Positions 1 through 5,056 are shown, numbered from the stretch's first letter. The stretch: 5,056 bases of DNA from Desulfovibrionaceae bacterium UBA930 (GCA_002293605.1 DBDO01000212.1:1-5056), one strand, 5' to 3'. Numbers and translations: made by a program. The notes: generated by a model not told the origin, from the letters alone.

Positions 1-16
1 GCCCTGGCTGAAAAAG

Positions 17-46
17 AAATAATCGAGGTTCGGACCTCATTTATTT
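17..46. terminator. Probable bidirectional rho-independent terminator
   Basis: A 5-bp GC-rich stem, GAGGT (25-29) with ACCTC (34-38), closes a TCGG tetraloop. It is flanked by complementary AT-rich arms, AAATAA (17-22) and TTATTT (41-46). Read on the minus strand, the stem is followed by a T-rich tail, GATTATTTCTTTTT, which is the better side. Read on the plus strand, the tail is ATTTATTT. It would end the two-gene minus-strand operon about 210 bases after its last stop codon, and perhaps also a plus-strand gene entering from the left. The structure is seen in the sequence; termination is inferred. Confidence 0.55.
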
Positions 47-67
47 GGGGCTACCGTCCCAAGCCCC
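47..67. repeat. Small inverted repeat (hairpin) in the left intergenic region
   Basis: GGGGCT (47-52) pairs perfectly with AGCCCC (62-67) across a 9-nt loop. It directly abuts the 17-46 terminator-like hairpin. AGCCCC recurs at 91-96 and at 234-239, so alternative pairings are possible. No function is assigned. Confidence 0.4.
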
Positions 68-69
68 GT

Positions 70-92
70 CTGGGGGAAATCATTTCCCCCAG
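70..92. repeat. Perfect inverted repeat, 11-bp arms
   Basis: CTGGGGGAAAT (70-80) and ATTTCCCCCAG (82-92) are exact reverse complements around a single base. As RNA this would fold as a stem of about 9 bp with a 5-nt loop on either strand. There is no T-tract after it, so it is not a classic terminator. It is one of seven consecutive hairpins in 17-242. Confidence 0.6.
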
Positions 93-102
93 CCCCCTCA
101 CC

Positions 103-135
103 TTGCTTTGTTTGCGTTTCGCGCAAACAAAGCAA
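103..135. repeat. Perfect inverted repeat, 14-bp arms with TTTCG loop
   Basis: TTGCTTTGTTTGCG (103-116) and CGCAAACAAAGCAA (122-135) are exact reverse complements around the 5-nt loop TTTCG. This is the longest perfect stem in the left intergenic region. It lies in the expected 3' untranslated region of the minus-strand operon. There is no T-tract on the minus-strand exit side. It could stabilise the mRNA 3' end, act as a terminator module or belong to a dispersed repeat family; the sequence alone does not decide. Confidence 0.65.
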
Positions 136-144
136 AAATTGCGG

Positions 145-200
145 GTCCAGGGGCCTCAGGCCCTTGGCGGGAGTCCAGAGGGCAGAGCCCTCTGGCAGCG
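145..200. repeat. Two tandem GTCCAG...TGGC hairpin modules, 28-bp period
   Basis: Two similar hairpins follow each other. In the first, CCAGGGGCC (147-155) pairs with GGCCCTTGG (159-167), with one G-T wobble and loop TCA. In the second, CCAGAGGGC (175-183) pairs perfectly with GCCCTCTGG (187-195), with loop AGA. Both begin with GTCCAG (145 and 173) and end with TGGC (165 and 193), giving an exact 28-bp period. The stems differ in sequence but keep their pairing, as expected for a structured repeat under compensatory change. I recall similar modules between genes in Desulfovibrio and other genomes, but this is from memory and not checked. Confidence 0.6.
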
Positions 201-203
201 GGG

Positions 204-242
204 TGTGGGGTCGCGGACACAGGCCCTGCGCGGAGCCCCACA
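204..242. repeat. Inverted repeat just after the operon's last stop codon
   Basis: TGTGGGG (204-210) pairs with CCCCACA (236-242), and inside it CGCG (212-215) can pair with CGCG (229-232). The structure starts 13 bases past the stop codon of the minus-strand DRTGG gene, so it is the first hairpin in that operon's 3' untranslated region. On the minus strand no T-tract follows, so simple intrinsic termination here is unlikely. Confidence 0.45.
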
Positions 243-255
243 AAAACGGCGTTTC

Positions 256-1317
256 CTATACGTCCAGGGCCTTGCGAATCGCCATAAAATCAAGGTTGCT
301 GCTGATCAGTTGCGCGCCCTGGCGGATTTTCATCACATCCCGCATCTTGTGGCGGGTGAGCAGTCCTTCCATTTTTTTCGCCACAGTATAGGTATCCTGA
401 CGTACCATGACAATGGGCACGTTCAGGGTGTCGGCCCGGGAAAGGATAATGTCATTGGGGTACAGGTTGCCGGTCAGCACCAGGCAGGGGCAATTGCCTT
501 CAATGGCCACCAGTTGCACATCCGCCCTGTCGCCGCCGACAATAACAGCCGCGTTGGGGTTGCGGCGGAAGTAGGTCATGAAGTTTTCCACCTGCATGGT
601 GCCGATAAGGAAGTTTTCCACCAGGCCATCAGCCCGGCCCTGGGCCGCGACAAGACGGCCGCCCAGGCCTTCGGCCAGTTCGTGTGCCCGGATGGAACTC
701 ATCAGAAGATCGCGGGGAATCACGCCGAGCACCGGAATACCGTTGCGTTCAAGGAAGGGGCGGATCACGCTGTCGATCTCGGCCATGAAGGAGGGCGGAA
801 TATCGTTGAGCACCGCGCCGATCATGCTGTCGCCGAGCTGCTCTTTAATATTCATGAGTTCGTCATGGTTGATTTCGTGCTGCAAGCGATCGACAATCAG
901 GGCTTTAAGCCCCAGTTCGCGTACGGTGCGAATGCCGTCAAGTCCGCAATACCTGCCGGACAGGGTATGCCCGGAGCCGCACACCAGCATCATGTCCCGG
1001 TTTTGCCCGAGCTGCTCGTAAGCGGAAGCAATTTCCGGCATAAGGTCTCCGCTTTGTCCGGCAAAGGCGCGCATGCGAAAATCCTGCGTCACCAGCACCG
1101 GGCTGACGAGCCGTGCGGGCTGTTGCAGGTTCAGCACGTCCTGTACGAAAAGGGCGTCTTCGTCCCCTTGCGTTTCATCCTGATCCGCAGGCAGGCCGAC
1201 AGGCTTCATGTAGCCGAGGTTCACGCCGTCCTGCTGAAGGCGCAGCCCGATGCCGATGCAGAGCATGTTTTTGCCGGCATAGGCACGGGTTCCCCCTATA
1301 TATAATCCTTTGGACAT
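256..1317 (-). CDS. Phosphotransacetylase-like P-loop/DRTGG-domain protein (no Pta catalytic domain)
   Basis: The 353-residue product matches the N-terminal part of long phosphotransacetylases. Residues 1-200 form a dethiobiotin-synthetase-like P-loop domain: GTRAYAGKN (9-17) sits where BioD has its Walker A, followed by MKPVG (37-41) and GDEDALFV (51-58). Residues about 210-320 form a DRTGG domain, with VGGDRADV (260-267) as the signature and LTGNLYP (281-287) and QDTY (307-310) typical of the family. The PTA/PTB catalytic domain is absent, so it is unlikely to make acetyl phosphate. In full-length Pta this region is regulatory and senses metabolites or nucleotides; a regulatory or accessory role is inferred. 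It has no signal peptide or membrane segment, so it is cytoplasmic. The start is well supported by AAGGAG 5 bases before ATG 1317. It is the second gene of an operon with the ADP-forming acyl-CoA synthetase, which suggests that enzyme as its partner. Asn17 replaces the usual Walker A Ser/Thr. Confidence 0.88.
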   Translation of the reverse strand: MSKGLYIGGTRAYAGKNMLCIGIGLRLQQDGVNLGYMKPVGLPADQDETQGDEDALFVQDVLNLQQPARLVSPVLVTQDFRMRAFAGQSGDLMPEIASAYEQLGQNRDMMLVCGSGHTLSGRYCGLDGIRTVRELGLKALIVDRLQHEINHDELMNIKEQLGDSMIGAVLNDIPPSFMAEIDSVIRPFLERNGIPVLGVIPRDLLMSSIRAHELAEGLGGRLVAAQGRADGLVENFLIGTMQVENFMTYFRRNPNAAVIVGGDRADVQLVAIEGNCPCLVLTGNLYPNDIILSRADTLNVPIVMVRQDTYTVAKKMEGLLTRHKMRDVMKIRQGAQLISSNLDFMAIRKALDV

Positions 1318-1322
1318 AACGG

Positions 1323-1328
1323 CTCCTT
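1323..1328 (-). promoter_or_regulatory. Shine-Dalgarno overlapping the upstream stop codon (translational coupling)
   Basis: On the minus strand the junction reads TAAGGAGCCGTTATG. The stop codon of the synthetase (TAA, 1329-1327) overlaps a near-perfect AAGGAG ribosome binding site, 5 bases before the ATG of the DRTGG gene. The arrangement fixes that start and suggests that ribosomes finishing the first gene help start the second. Confidence 0.85.
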
Positions 1329-3462
1329 ATTGCCGATGAGAGTGGGTCGCATGGGAGAGCAGGATGCGGATGTCGCAGACCAGAACCCCGTCTTCATCGA
1401 CAAAGGCCGGGCTGCACTCCGCTTCCTGTATTTCGGGAAAGTCGAGCGAAAGCTGCGACATGATGAGCAAGATATCTTCAAGAGCCGTGAACTTGACCGC
1501 CTTTTCCCCCTGCATACCCGCCAGAACAGGAAAGGCCTTGATTTCGCGCACCATGTCGTGCACATCATCTAGGGAGAGCGGGGCAAGGCGGCAGGAACGA
1601 TCTTTGAAGGCCTCGGCGTGCACGCCGCCCAGTCCGAAAATAACCATGGGGCCGAAGCGCCGATCCCGCTTGAAGCCGAGGATCACTTCACGGGAGTTCC
1701 TGGGAGCCATGGCCTGCACCAGACAGCCTGCTATATAGGCGTCCTTGCGCATGCGGCGCGCGCGGGCGGTTATTTCGTTAAAGGCGGCCCGGATTGTGTC
1801 CGGGCTGTCCAGATTCAGCATGACGCCGCGCACATCGGTTTTATGCGCAATCTGCGGGGAGGCTATCTTCAGGGCCACGGCCCGGCCGAGCTGTTTGGCA
1901 ATGTGTACGGCCTCATCGCTGGTGCGGGCCAGTTTGGCCTCCAGACAGGGTATTTCATAGGCGCGCAGAATTTCCCGGGACTGGAGCGCGCTCAGTTCAA
2001 AAAGGCGGTCCGCCCTGGCGGCTGCGATGCAGTCTGCGGCCCTGCCTCGGTCATGGCGGTAGCCCACTTCCACGGGCAGGGGGTTTTCCTTCCATCTGCT
2101 CTGCCGGTACATGGCAGCCAGGGCGTCAACAGCCTGCTCGGGAAAGGCATAGCAGGGAATGCCCGCTTCCAGAAAGTTGCGCTGGGCCTTTGCCACGCCG
2201 ATTCCGCCCATCAGGCAGGCAAAGAGGGGTTTTCTTTCCGGGTTGGGCAGGGCGGCAATGGCGGCGGCAAGGCCGTCCAGCGGCTCATGGGTGGCTCCGG
2301 CGGAAAGAATGAGCAGGGAATGCACGGCGGGGTCTTCCAGCACCGTAGCCGCCGCCTTGACTATGCGCTCTGCCGGGGCGCAGCTGACCACATCAACCGG
2401 GTTGTACAGGGCAGCATAGGGGGGGAGCTGCTCCTTGAGCGTAGCTGTAGTCTTTTGGGAAAGCCGGGCCAGGGAAAGCCCCGCCCTGACGCAGGCGTCC
2501 GCAGCCACAATGCCGGGGCCGCCCGCATTGGTCACAATGGCCAGCGCCGGTCCCTTGGGCAGCGGCTGGGTGGCAAAAGCCAGGGACATGGCAAAGAGAT
2601 CTTCCATGCGGTCGGCCCGGATGATGCCGCTTTGCCTGAACGCGGCGTCATAGGCCATATCCATGCCCGCAAGGGCACCGGTATGGGAAGAGGCGGCGCG
2701 CGCGCCTTCCTCCGTGCGTCCGGCTTTAAGCAGAATGACGGGTTTGCGTCTGGTGGCCAGATGGGCCCTGCGCAAAAAGTCGGGGCCGTTTTCCACGCTT
2801 TCCAGGTAGCCTGCAATAACCTTGGTGTCCGGGTCTTCAGCCAGATAGGCCAGCATGTCGGATTCATCCAGCATGGCTTTGTTGCCCAGGCTGACAAAGG
2901 AGGAAAAGCCGAAATGCTGCTCTCTGGCCCAGTCGAAAATGGCCGCGCAAAAGGCACCGGACTGCGAGAAAAAGCCGATATTGCCGGGCGCGGGGTCGCC
3001 CTGGGCAAAGGTCAGGTTGAGTTTGCCCCTGGCCCCAACCAGTCCGAGACAGTTGGGACCGAGCAGGGCGATATTGTGCTGCACGGCCAGAGCCGTTATT
3101 TCTTCTTCCAGCCTGGCCCCGGCAGCCCCCGTTTCCTTGAATCCGGCACCGAGCACGGCAACGGCCCTGACGGGCAGGGTCGCCAGTTCCCGCAGAACCT
3201 GGGGGCTTTTGTCCGCAGGCAGGCACAGCACGGCAAGGTCAAGCGGACGCATGTCGGATGGAATTTCCTCCGGCTTGCGCAGCGCTTCCAGACCAAGTAT
3301 TGTACCCCCGCTCGGGTTGATAGGGAATATTTTGCCGTTATACCCGGCCCGGATAAGGTTGGACAGAACAATATTTCCTATCTTGCCCGGATTTCCGGAT
3401 GCGCCGACCACGGCCACGGATTTTGGGGCGAACAGAGCGGAAATGTGCTCGTGAAGGGACAT
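1327..3462 (-). CDS. ADP-forming acetyl/acyl-CoA synthetase, fused alpha-beta chain
   Basis: This 711-residue cytoplasmic protein belongs to the NDP-forming acyl-CoA synthetase family, which interconverts acyl-CoA + ADP + Pi and acid + CoA + ATP. From Met at 3462: the CoA-binding Rossmann domain (about 1-135) has SVAVVGASGNPGKIG near residues 15-29 and GPNCLG near 135-140. The succinyl-CoA-ligase-like domain (about 155-460) has GFFSQSGAF and the active-site loop ASSHTGALAG, with His260 the expected phospho-histidine. A C-terminal ATP-grasp domain (about 484-700) has KIASPQIAHKTDVRGV and GLGGVHAEAFKD. In some archaea the alpha and beta parts are separate chains; here they are fused. Protein acetyltransferase Pat shares this core but adds a GNAT domain, absent here. 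Substrate is likely acetate, but another acid is possible. An in-frame ATG at 3489 would add nine residues. I prefer 3462 because the protein then begins like its family (MSLHEHISALFAPKSVAV) and has a weak GAG upstream; 3489 has no Shine-Dalgarno. It is the first gene of an operon. Confidence 0.9.
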   Translation of the reverse strand: MSLHEHISALFAPKSVAVVGASGNPGKIGNIVLSNLIRAGYNGKIFPINPSGGTILGLEALRKPEEIPSDMRPLDLAVLCLPADKSPQVLRELATLPVRAVAVLGAGFKETGAAGARLEEEITALAVQHNIALLGPNCLGLVGARGKLNLTFAQGDPAPGNIGFFSQSGAFCAAIFDWAREQHFGFSSFVSLGNKAMLDESDMLAYLAEDPDTKVIAGYLESVENGPDFLRRAHLATRRKPVILLKAGRTEEGARAASSHTGALAGMDMAYDAAFRQSGIIRADRMEDLFAMSLAFATQPLPKGPALAIVTNAGGPGIVAADACVRAGLSLARLSQKTTATLKEQLPPYAALYNPVDVVSCAPAERIVKAAATVLEDPAVHSLLILSAGATHEPLDGLAAAIAALPNPERKPLFACLMGGIGVAKAQRNFLEAGIPCYAFPEQAVDALAAMYRQSRWKENPLPVEVGYRHDRGRAADCIAAARADRLFELSALQSREILRAYEIPCLEAKLARTSDEAVHIAKQLGRAVALKIASPQIAHKTDVRGVMLNLDSPDTIRAAFNEITARARRMRKDAYIAGCLVQAMAPRNSREVILGFKRDRRFGPMVIFGLGGVHAEAFKDRSCRLAPLSLDDVHDMVREIKAFPVLAGMQGEKAVKFTALEDILLIMSQLSLDFPEIQEAECSPAFVDEDGVLVCDIRILLSHATHSHRQ
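3317..3344 (+). promoter_or_regulatory. Candidate sigma-70 promoter for rnc, inside the synthetase gene
   Basis: TTGATA (3317-3322, five of six matches to TTGACA) and TATACC (3339-3344, four of six to TATAAT) are separated by 16 bases. Since rnc is divergent from its left neighbour, its promoter must lie inside that gene, and this is the best match I found. Transcription would begin near 3351 and give a leader of about 140 nt, antisense to the start of the synthetase mRNA. This is a motif match only. Confidence 0.35.
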
Positions 3463-3478
3463 GTTTTGCTCGATGGAA

Positions 3479-3483
3479 AAGGA
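3479..3483 (+). promoter_or_regulatory. Shine-Dalgarno that sets the rnc start
   Basis: AAGGA (3479-3483) lies 8 bases before ATG 3492. An alternative in-frame ATG at 3483 would overlap this site and has only a weak GGA before it, so 3492 is preferred. The alternative would add three residues (Met-Ala-Leu). Confidence 0.6.
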
Positions 3484-3491
3484 TGGCATTA

Positions 3492-4184
3492 ATGCTGAAT
3501 CGGCTACAGAGAGATATTCCCTATCACTTCGATCAAGTCAAGCTGCTCATGGCTGCGATGACGCACAGCTCGTATGCCAACGAGCGGCAGGACGGCACGG
3601 AACATAACGAGCGCCTTGAGTTTCTCGGCGATGCCGTTCTGGAGCTTTGCATATCGGAAGAATTGTACCGCCGCTTTCCCGATACACGGGAGGGCGAACT
3701 CACCGCCATGCGCTCCCGCCTGGTGAATCAGGAAACGCTTGCGGATCTGGCGCGTAAAACAGGCATTGGCAGGGCTCTTATTCTGGGCAAGGGCGAAGAG
3801 GCCCAAGGAGGGCGCGAGCGCGATTCTTTATTGAGTGATGCCTTTGAGGCCCTGCTTGGCGCAATTTTTCTGGATGGGGGCTTTGCAGCCGCCCAAGAGG
3901 CCGTGCGCGGTTTTTTTGCGGAGCGCTGGCCCGGACAGGGGGAAAAGCGCCTCAAGAACAAAGACGGCAAGAGCCGCCTGCAGGAGGTGACGCAGCATCT
4001 GTTCGGAGCCCGCCCCCTGTACTCGCTGATTGGGAGCGAAGGGCCGGAGCACGACAAGCTCTTTCGGGTGCGTCTGGAGCTTCCGGAAGGGACAGTGCTG
4101 ACCGCTGAGGGCTCAAGCGTGAAGCGGGCGGAGCAGGCAGCGGCCCATGCGGCGCTTGCCCTGCTTGAAAAAAGAAAAGCATAG
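3492..4184 (+). CDS. rnc: Ribonuclease III
   Basis: A 230-residue endonuclease specific for double-stranded RNA, which processes rRNA precursors and regulates mRNAs; it acts as a dimer in the cytoplasm. The length is typical of bacterial RNase III (about 226 in E. coli). The catalytic domain (about 1-150) carries the signature NERLEFLGD (39-47). Metal-binding acids match E. coli positions with an offset of two: Glu40, Glu43, Asp47, Glu67 (in REGEL), Asp116 and Glu119 (in SDAFEALLG). A double-stranded RNA binding domain (about 158-228) follows, with KSRLQEVTQ, PEHDKLFRV and the helix VKRAEQAAAHAAL. All key residues are present, so it should be active. The open frame extends upstream to 3399, but that part overlaps the divergent synthetase gene and lacks family similarity. 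The usual rnc neighbours (lepB, era, or acpP-fabF) are absent; it appears to be a single-gene unit. Confidence 0.96.
   Translation: MLNRLQRDIPYHFDQVKLLMAAMTHSSYANERQDGTEHNERLEFLGDAVLELCISEELYRRFPDTREGELTAMRSRLVNQETLADLARKTGIGRALILGKGEEAQGGRERDSLLSDAFEALLGAIFLDGGFAAAQEAVRGFFAERWPGQGEKRLKNKDGKSRLQEVTQHLFGARPLYSLIGSEGPEHDKLFRVRLELPEGTVLTAEGSSVKRAEQAAAHAALALLEKRKA
3513..3541 (-). promoter_or_regulatory. Candidate sigma-70 promoter for the synthetase operon, inside rnc
   Basis: On the minus strand TTGACT (3541-3536, five of six matches) is followed after 17 bases by AATATC (3518-3513, three of six to TATAAT). Transcription would begin near 3506, about 43 bases before ATG 3462. The -35 and spacing are good and the -10 is weak. 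The site lies in codons 8-17 of rnc. This is a motif match only. Confidence 0.35.
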
Positions 4185-4199
4185 TTTACGCTCGCTGCA

Positions 4200-4246
4200 T
4201 GCAGGGCCGTAGCGCAAGCGCTCTCTTGCCCGTGCAGTGGCTTTTT
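4200..4246 (+). terminator. Probable rho-independent terminator of rnc
   Basis: TGCAGGGC (4200-4207) pairs with GCCC-G-TGCA (4228-4236, one bulged G), with an inner AGCG/CGCT hairpin (4211-4222). A TTTTT tract (4242-4246) follows 5 bases after the stem. It starts 16 bases after the rnc stop codon. The outer arm also includes the palindrome CTGCATGCAG (4195-4204). Confidence 0.45.
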
Positions 4247-4263
4247 CGGATATCCTCTTTCTG

Positions 4264-4330
4264 CGCAAGGCCGGTTCCGTATTATTACGGACTGGCGCGT
4301 TGATCTTTCAGGTTGGGCCTTGCGTTTTTT
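4264..4330 (+). terminator. Second stem-loop with T6 tract downstream of rnc (terminator or small-RNA 3' end)
   Basis: CGCAAGGCC (4264-4272) and GGCCTTGCG (4316-4324) are exact reverse complements, and TTTTTT (4325-4330) follows immediately, as in an intrinsic terminator on the plus strand. The 43-nt loop holds its own perfect hairpin, TCCGTA (4276-4281) with TACGGA (4286-4291). It could be a back-up terminator for rnc, or the body and terminator of a small RNA; no strong promoter precedes it. Confidence 0.45.
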
Positions 4331-4352
4331 GTTCAGGCTGTGCGAGGCGCTC

Positions 4353-4364
4353 GGGCGAAAGCCC
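4353..4364. repeat. Small GNRA-loop hairpin
   Basis: GGGC (4353-4356) pairs with GCCC (4361-4364) around a GAAA tetraloop. It lies beside the larger inverted repeat at 4369-4399 in the convergent rnc-flagellin spacer. It has no T-tract of its own. Confidence 0.35.
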
Positions 4365-4368
4365 TGTT

Positions 4369-4399
4369 CGGACCGGGGAGGGAGGACCTCCCCGGTCCG
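4369..4399. terminator. Long perfect stem between convergent rnc and flagellin genes, possible flagellin terminator
   Basis: CGGACCGGGGAGG (4369-4381) and CCTCCCCGGTCCG (4387-4399) are exact 13-bp reverse complements around a 5-nt loop. It lies about 50 bases after the flagellin stop codon on the minus strand, where a terminator or 3'-end stabiliser is expected. No run of T follows on the minus strand (AACAGGGC), and on the plus strand only CTGTCTTT does, so intrinsic termination is uncertain. GGACCTCCC from its right arm recurs at 4439-4447. Confidence 0.45.
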
Positions 4400-4449
4400 C
4401 TGTCTTTGGTCGCATCAGCCGATAGGTGCGGCATAAGGGGACCTCCCGC

Positions 4450-5056
4450 TTAACCGCCGATGAGTTGCAGGGCCATCTGCGGCAGGGAGTTGGCCTGAGA
4501 GAGCATGGCCACTGCCGACTGGGTGAGTACCTGGTTGCGCACAAATTCCGTCATTTCTGCGGCCACATCGACATCAGAGATGCGCGATTCCGCAGCTTGC
4601 ATGTTTTCGGCCTGAATCTGCAAGGTGCTGATGGTGTTTTCCAGGCGGTTCTGCATGGCACCCAGGTGGGCCCGGATTTTATCCTTGGAAATAATGGCAG
4701 CGTTGATGCCCTCCAGGGCCCTTTGCGCCGCGCCCTGGGTGGAGACCGTGTAGGCATCGGCCTCTGTGGATGCCGTGTTGCCCACGCCGAGGGCCGAAGC
4801 CGTGGCATTGCCAACGGTGACATAGTAGTAGTCTTCCGCCGAATCGTTACCCGTGCCAAAGTGAATCTTCAGCCTGCCGGTGGGGTCGAGCCCTTCGCCG
4901 TTATGGGTGGCACCCGAGAGGTTGCCGTTGAGCAGGTGCACGCCGTTGAAGTCCGTGGCGTTGGCGATACGAGTGATTTCCGAAGCCATGGCCTGGTATT
5001 CGGATTCGATCATCAGGCGCTGGTCGGAGTTATAGGTGCCGGTGGCGGCCTGTTCG
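4450..5056 (-). CDS. Flagellin, C-terminal part (start lies beyond the right edge)
   Basis: This is the structural protein of the flagellar filament, exported by the flagellar type III system and assembled outside the cell. The 201 visible codons run off the right edge: the frame continues past Met at 5013 with EQAATGTYNSDQRL, which matches flagellin, so that Met is internal. The end of the conserved N-terminal D0/D1 region is seen as MIESEYQAMASEITRIANATDFNGVHLLNG. A short variable middle, rich in Gly, Ala and Thr (GNLSGATHNGEG to ASTEADAYTV), implies a compact flagellin without large surface domains. The C-terminal D1/D0 helices follow (LGAMQNRLENTISTLQIQAENMQAAESRISDVDVAAEMTEF, interrupted here only for naming, then SQANSLPQMALQLIGG). 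Stop is TAA 4452-4450. Its promoter and start are outside the window. Desulfovibrio genomes often carry several flagellin copies, so no specific gene symbol is given. Confidence 0.95.
   Translation of the reverse strand, partial: EQAATGTYNSDQRLMIESEYQAMASEITRIANATDFNGVHLLNGNLSGATHNGEGLDPTGRLKIHFGTGNDSAEDYYYVTVGNATASALGVGNTASTEADAYTVSTQGAAQRALEGINAAIISKDKIRAHLGAMQNRLENTISTLQIQAENMQAAESRISDVDVAAEMTEFVRNQVLTQSAVAMLSQANSLPQMALQLIGG

Noticed and set aside
2..22. Possible C-terminus of a plus-strand gene entering from the left (PWLKKK then TAA at 20-22)
   Set aside because: Six codons are too few to support a gene call, although a stop directly before the 17-46 terminator-like hairpin is the expected layout.
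21..52. GGTTCGGACCTC resembling a tRNA T-arm, and GGGGCT resembling a tmRNA start
   Set aside because: The loop is the wrong size for a T-loop, there is no matching acceptor stem or anticodon arm, and the GGGGCT forms its own local hairpin.
103..1305. A 400-codon open frame on the plus strand, antisense to the DRTGG gene
   Set aside because: It starts inside the hairpin repeats, has no family features and mirrors the codons of the real minus-strand gene.
1327..3462. Identity as the protein acetyltransferase Pat, which shares the synthetase core
   Set aside because: There is no GNAT acetyltransferase domain at either end, and the active-site His in SSHTG is present, so an active ADP-forming synthetase is the better call.
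3399..3491. N-terminal extension of rnc to the ATG at 3399
   Set aside because: The extra 31 residues are rich in Arg and Cys, overlap the divergent synthetase gene and are not part of the RNase III family; AAGGA before ATG 3492 is a proper ribosome binding site.
1618..3492. A 624-codon open frame on the plus strand, antisense to the synthetase gene
   Set aside because: It lies almost wholly opposite a gene with clear domains. Its product is rich in Gly, His, Gln and Arg with no recognisable motif. Long antisense frames of this sort are usual opposite GC-rich coding sequence.
4237..4425. A 62-codon plus-strand frame in the rnc-flagellin spacer
   Set aside because: It runs through several perfect inverted repeats and two T-tracts, has no ribosome binding site and no recognisable protein features.

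Overview
The window looks like a chromosomal stretch from a sulfate-reducing deltaproteobacterium of the Desulfovibrio type. The evidence is moderately high GC, a flagellin C-terminus of the short Desulfovibrio style ending SLPQMALQLIGG, a single-chain ADP-forming acyl-CoA synthetase paired with a phosphotransacetylase-like regulatory protein, and hairpin-rich intergenic DNA of a kind I associate with these genomes. The species cannot be fixed from sequence alone.

Layout. Positions 1-255 hold no convincing gene. They contain seven hairpins placed almost end to end, starting with a likely bidirectional terminator at 17-46. On the minus strand, 256-1317 encodes a P-loop plus DRTGG-domain protein (the N-terminal and regulatory half of a long phosphotransacetylase, without its catalytic domain), and 1327-3462 encodes a fused alpha-beta ADP-forming acetyl/acyl-CoA synthetase. 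These two form an operon read right to left. They are 9 bases apart, and the downstream Shine-Dalgarno overlaps the upstream stop codon. On the plus strand, 3492-4184 encodes ribonuclease III (rnc). Positions 4185-4449 hold several stem-loops, two with T-tracts, between the convergent rnc and flagellin genes. From 4450 to the right edge lies the C-terminal 201 codons of a flagellin on the minus strand, whose start is outside the window.

How the parts fit. The two-gene operon probably converts acetyl-CoA (or another acyl-CoA) plus ADP and phosphate to the acid plus ATP, or the reverse, with the DRTGG protein as a candidate nucleotide- or metabolite-sensing partner. The operon and rnc are divergent with almost no spacer: their start codons lie 2 to 29 bases apart depending on the synthetase start. 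Each promoter must therefore sit inside the other gene, and I find a reasonable promoter candidate on each side. If these are right, the two 5' leaders are complementary over about 150 nt and would form double-stranded RNA, the substrate of the RNase III encoded there. This is the most interesting hypothesis in the window. I see no mobile element, CRISPR array, tRNA or rRNA, and no clearly new multi-gene system.
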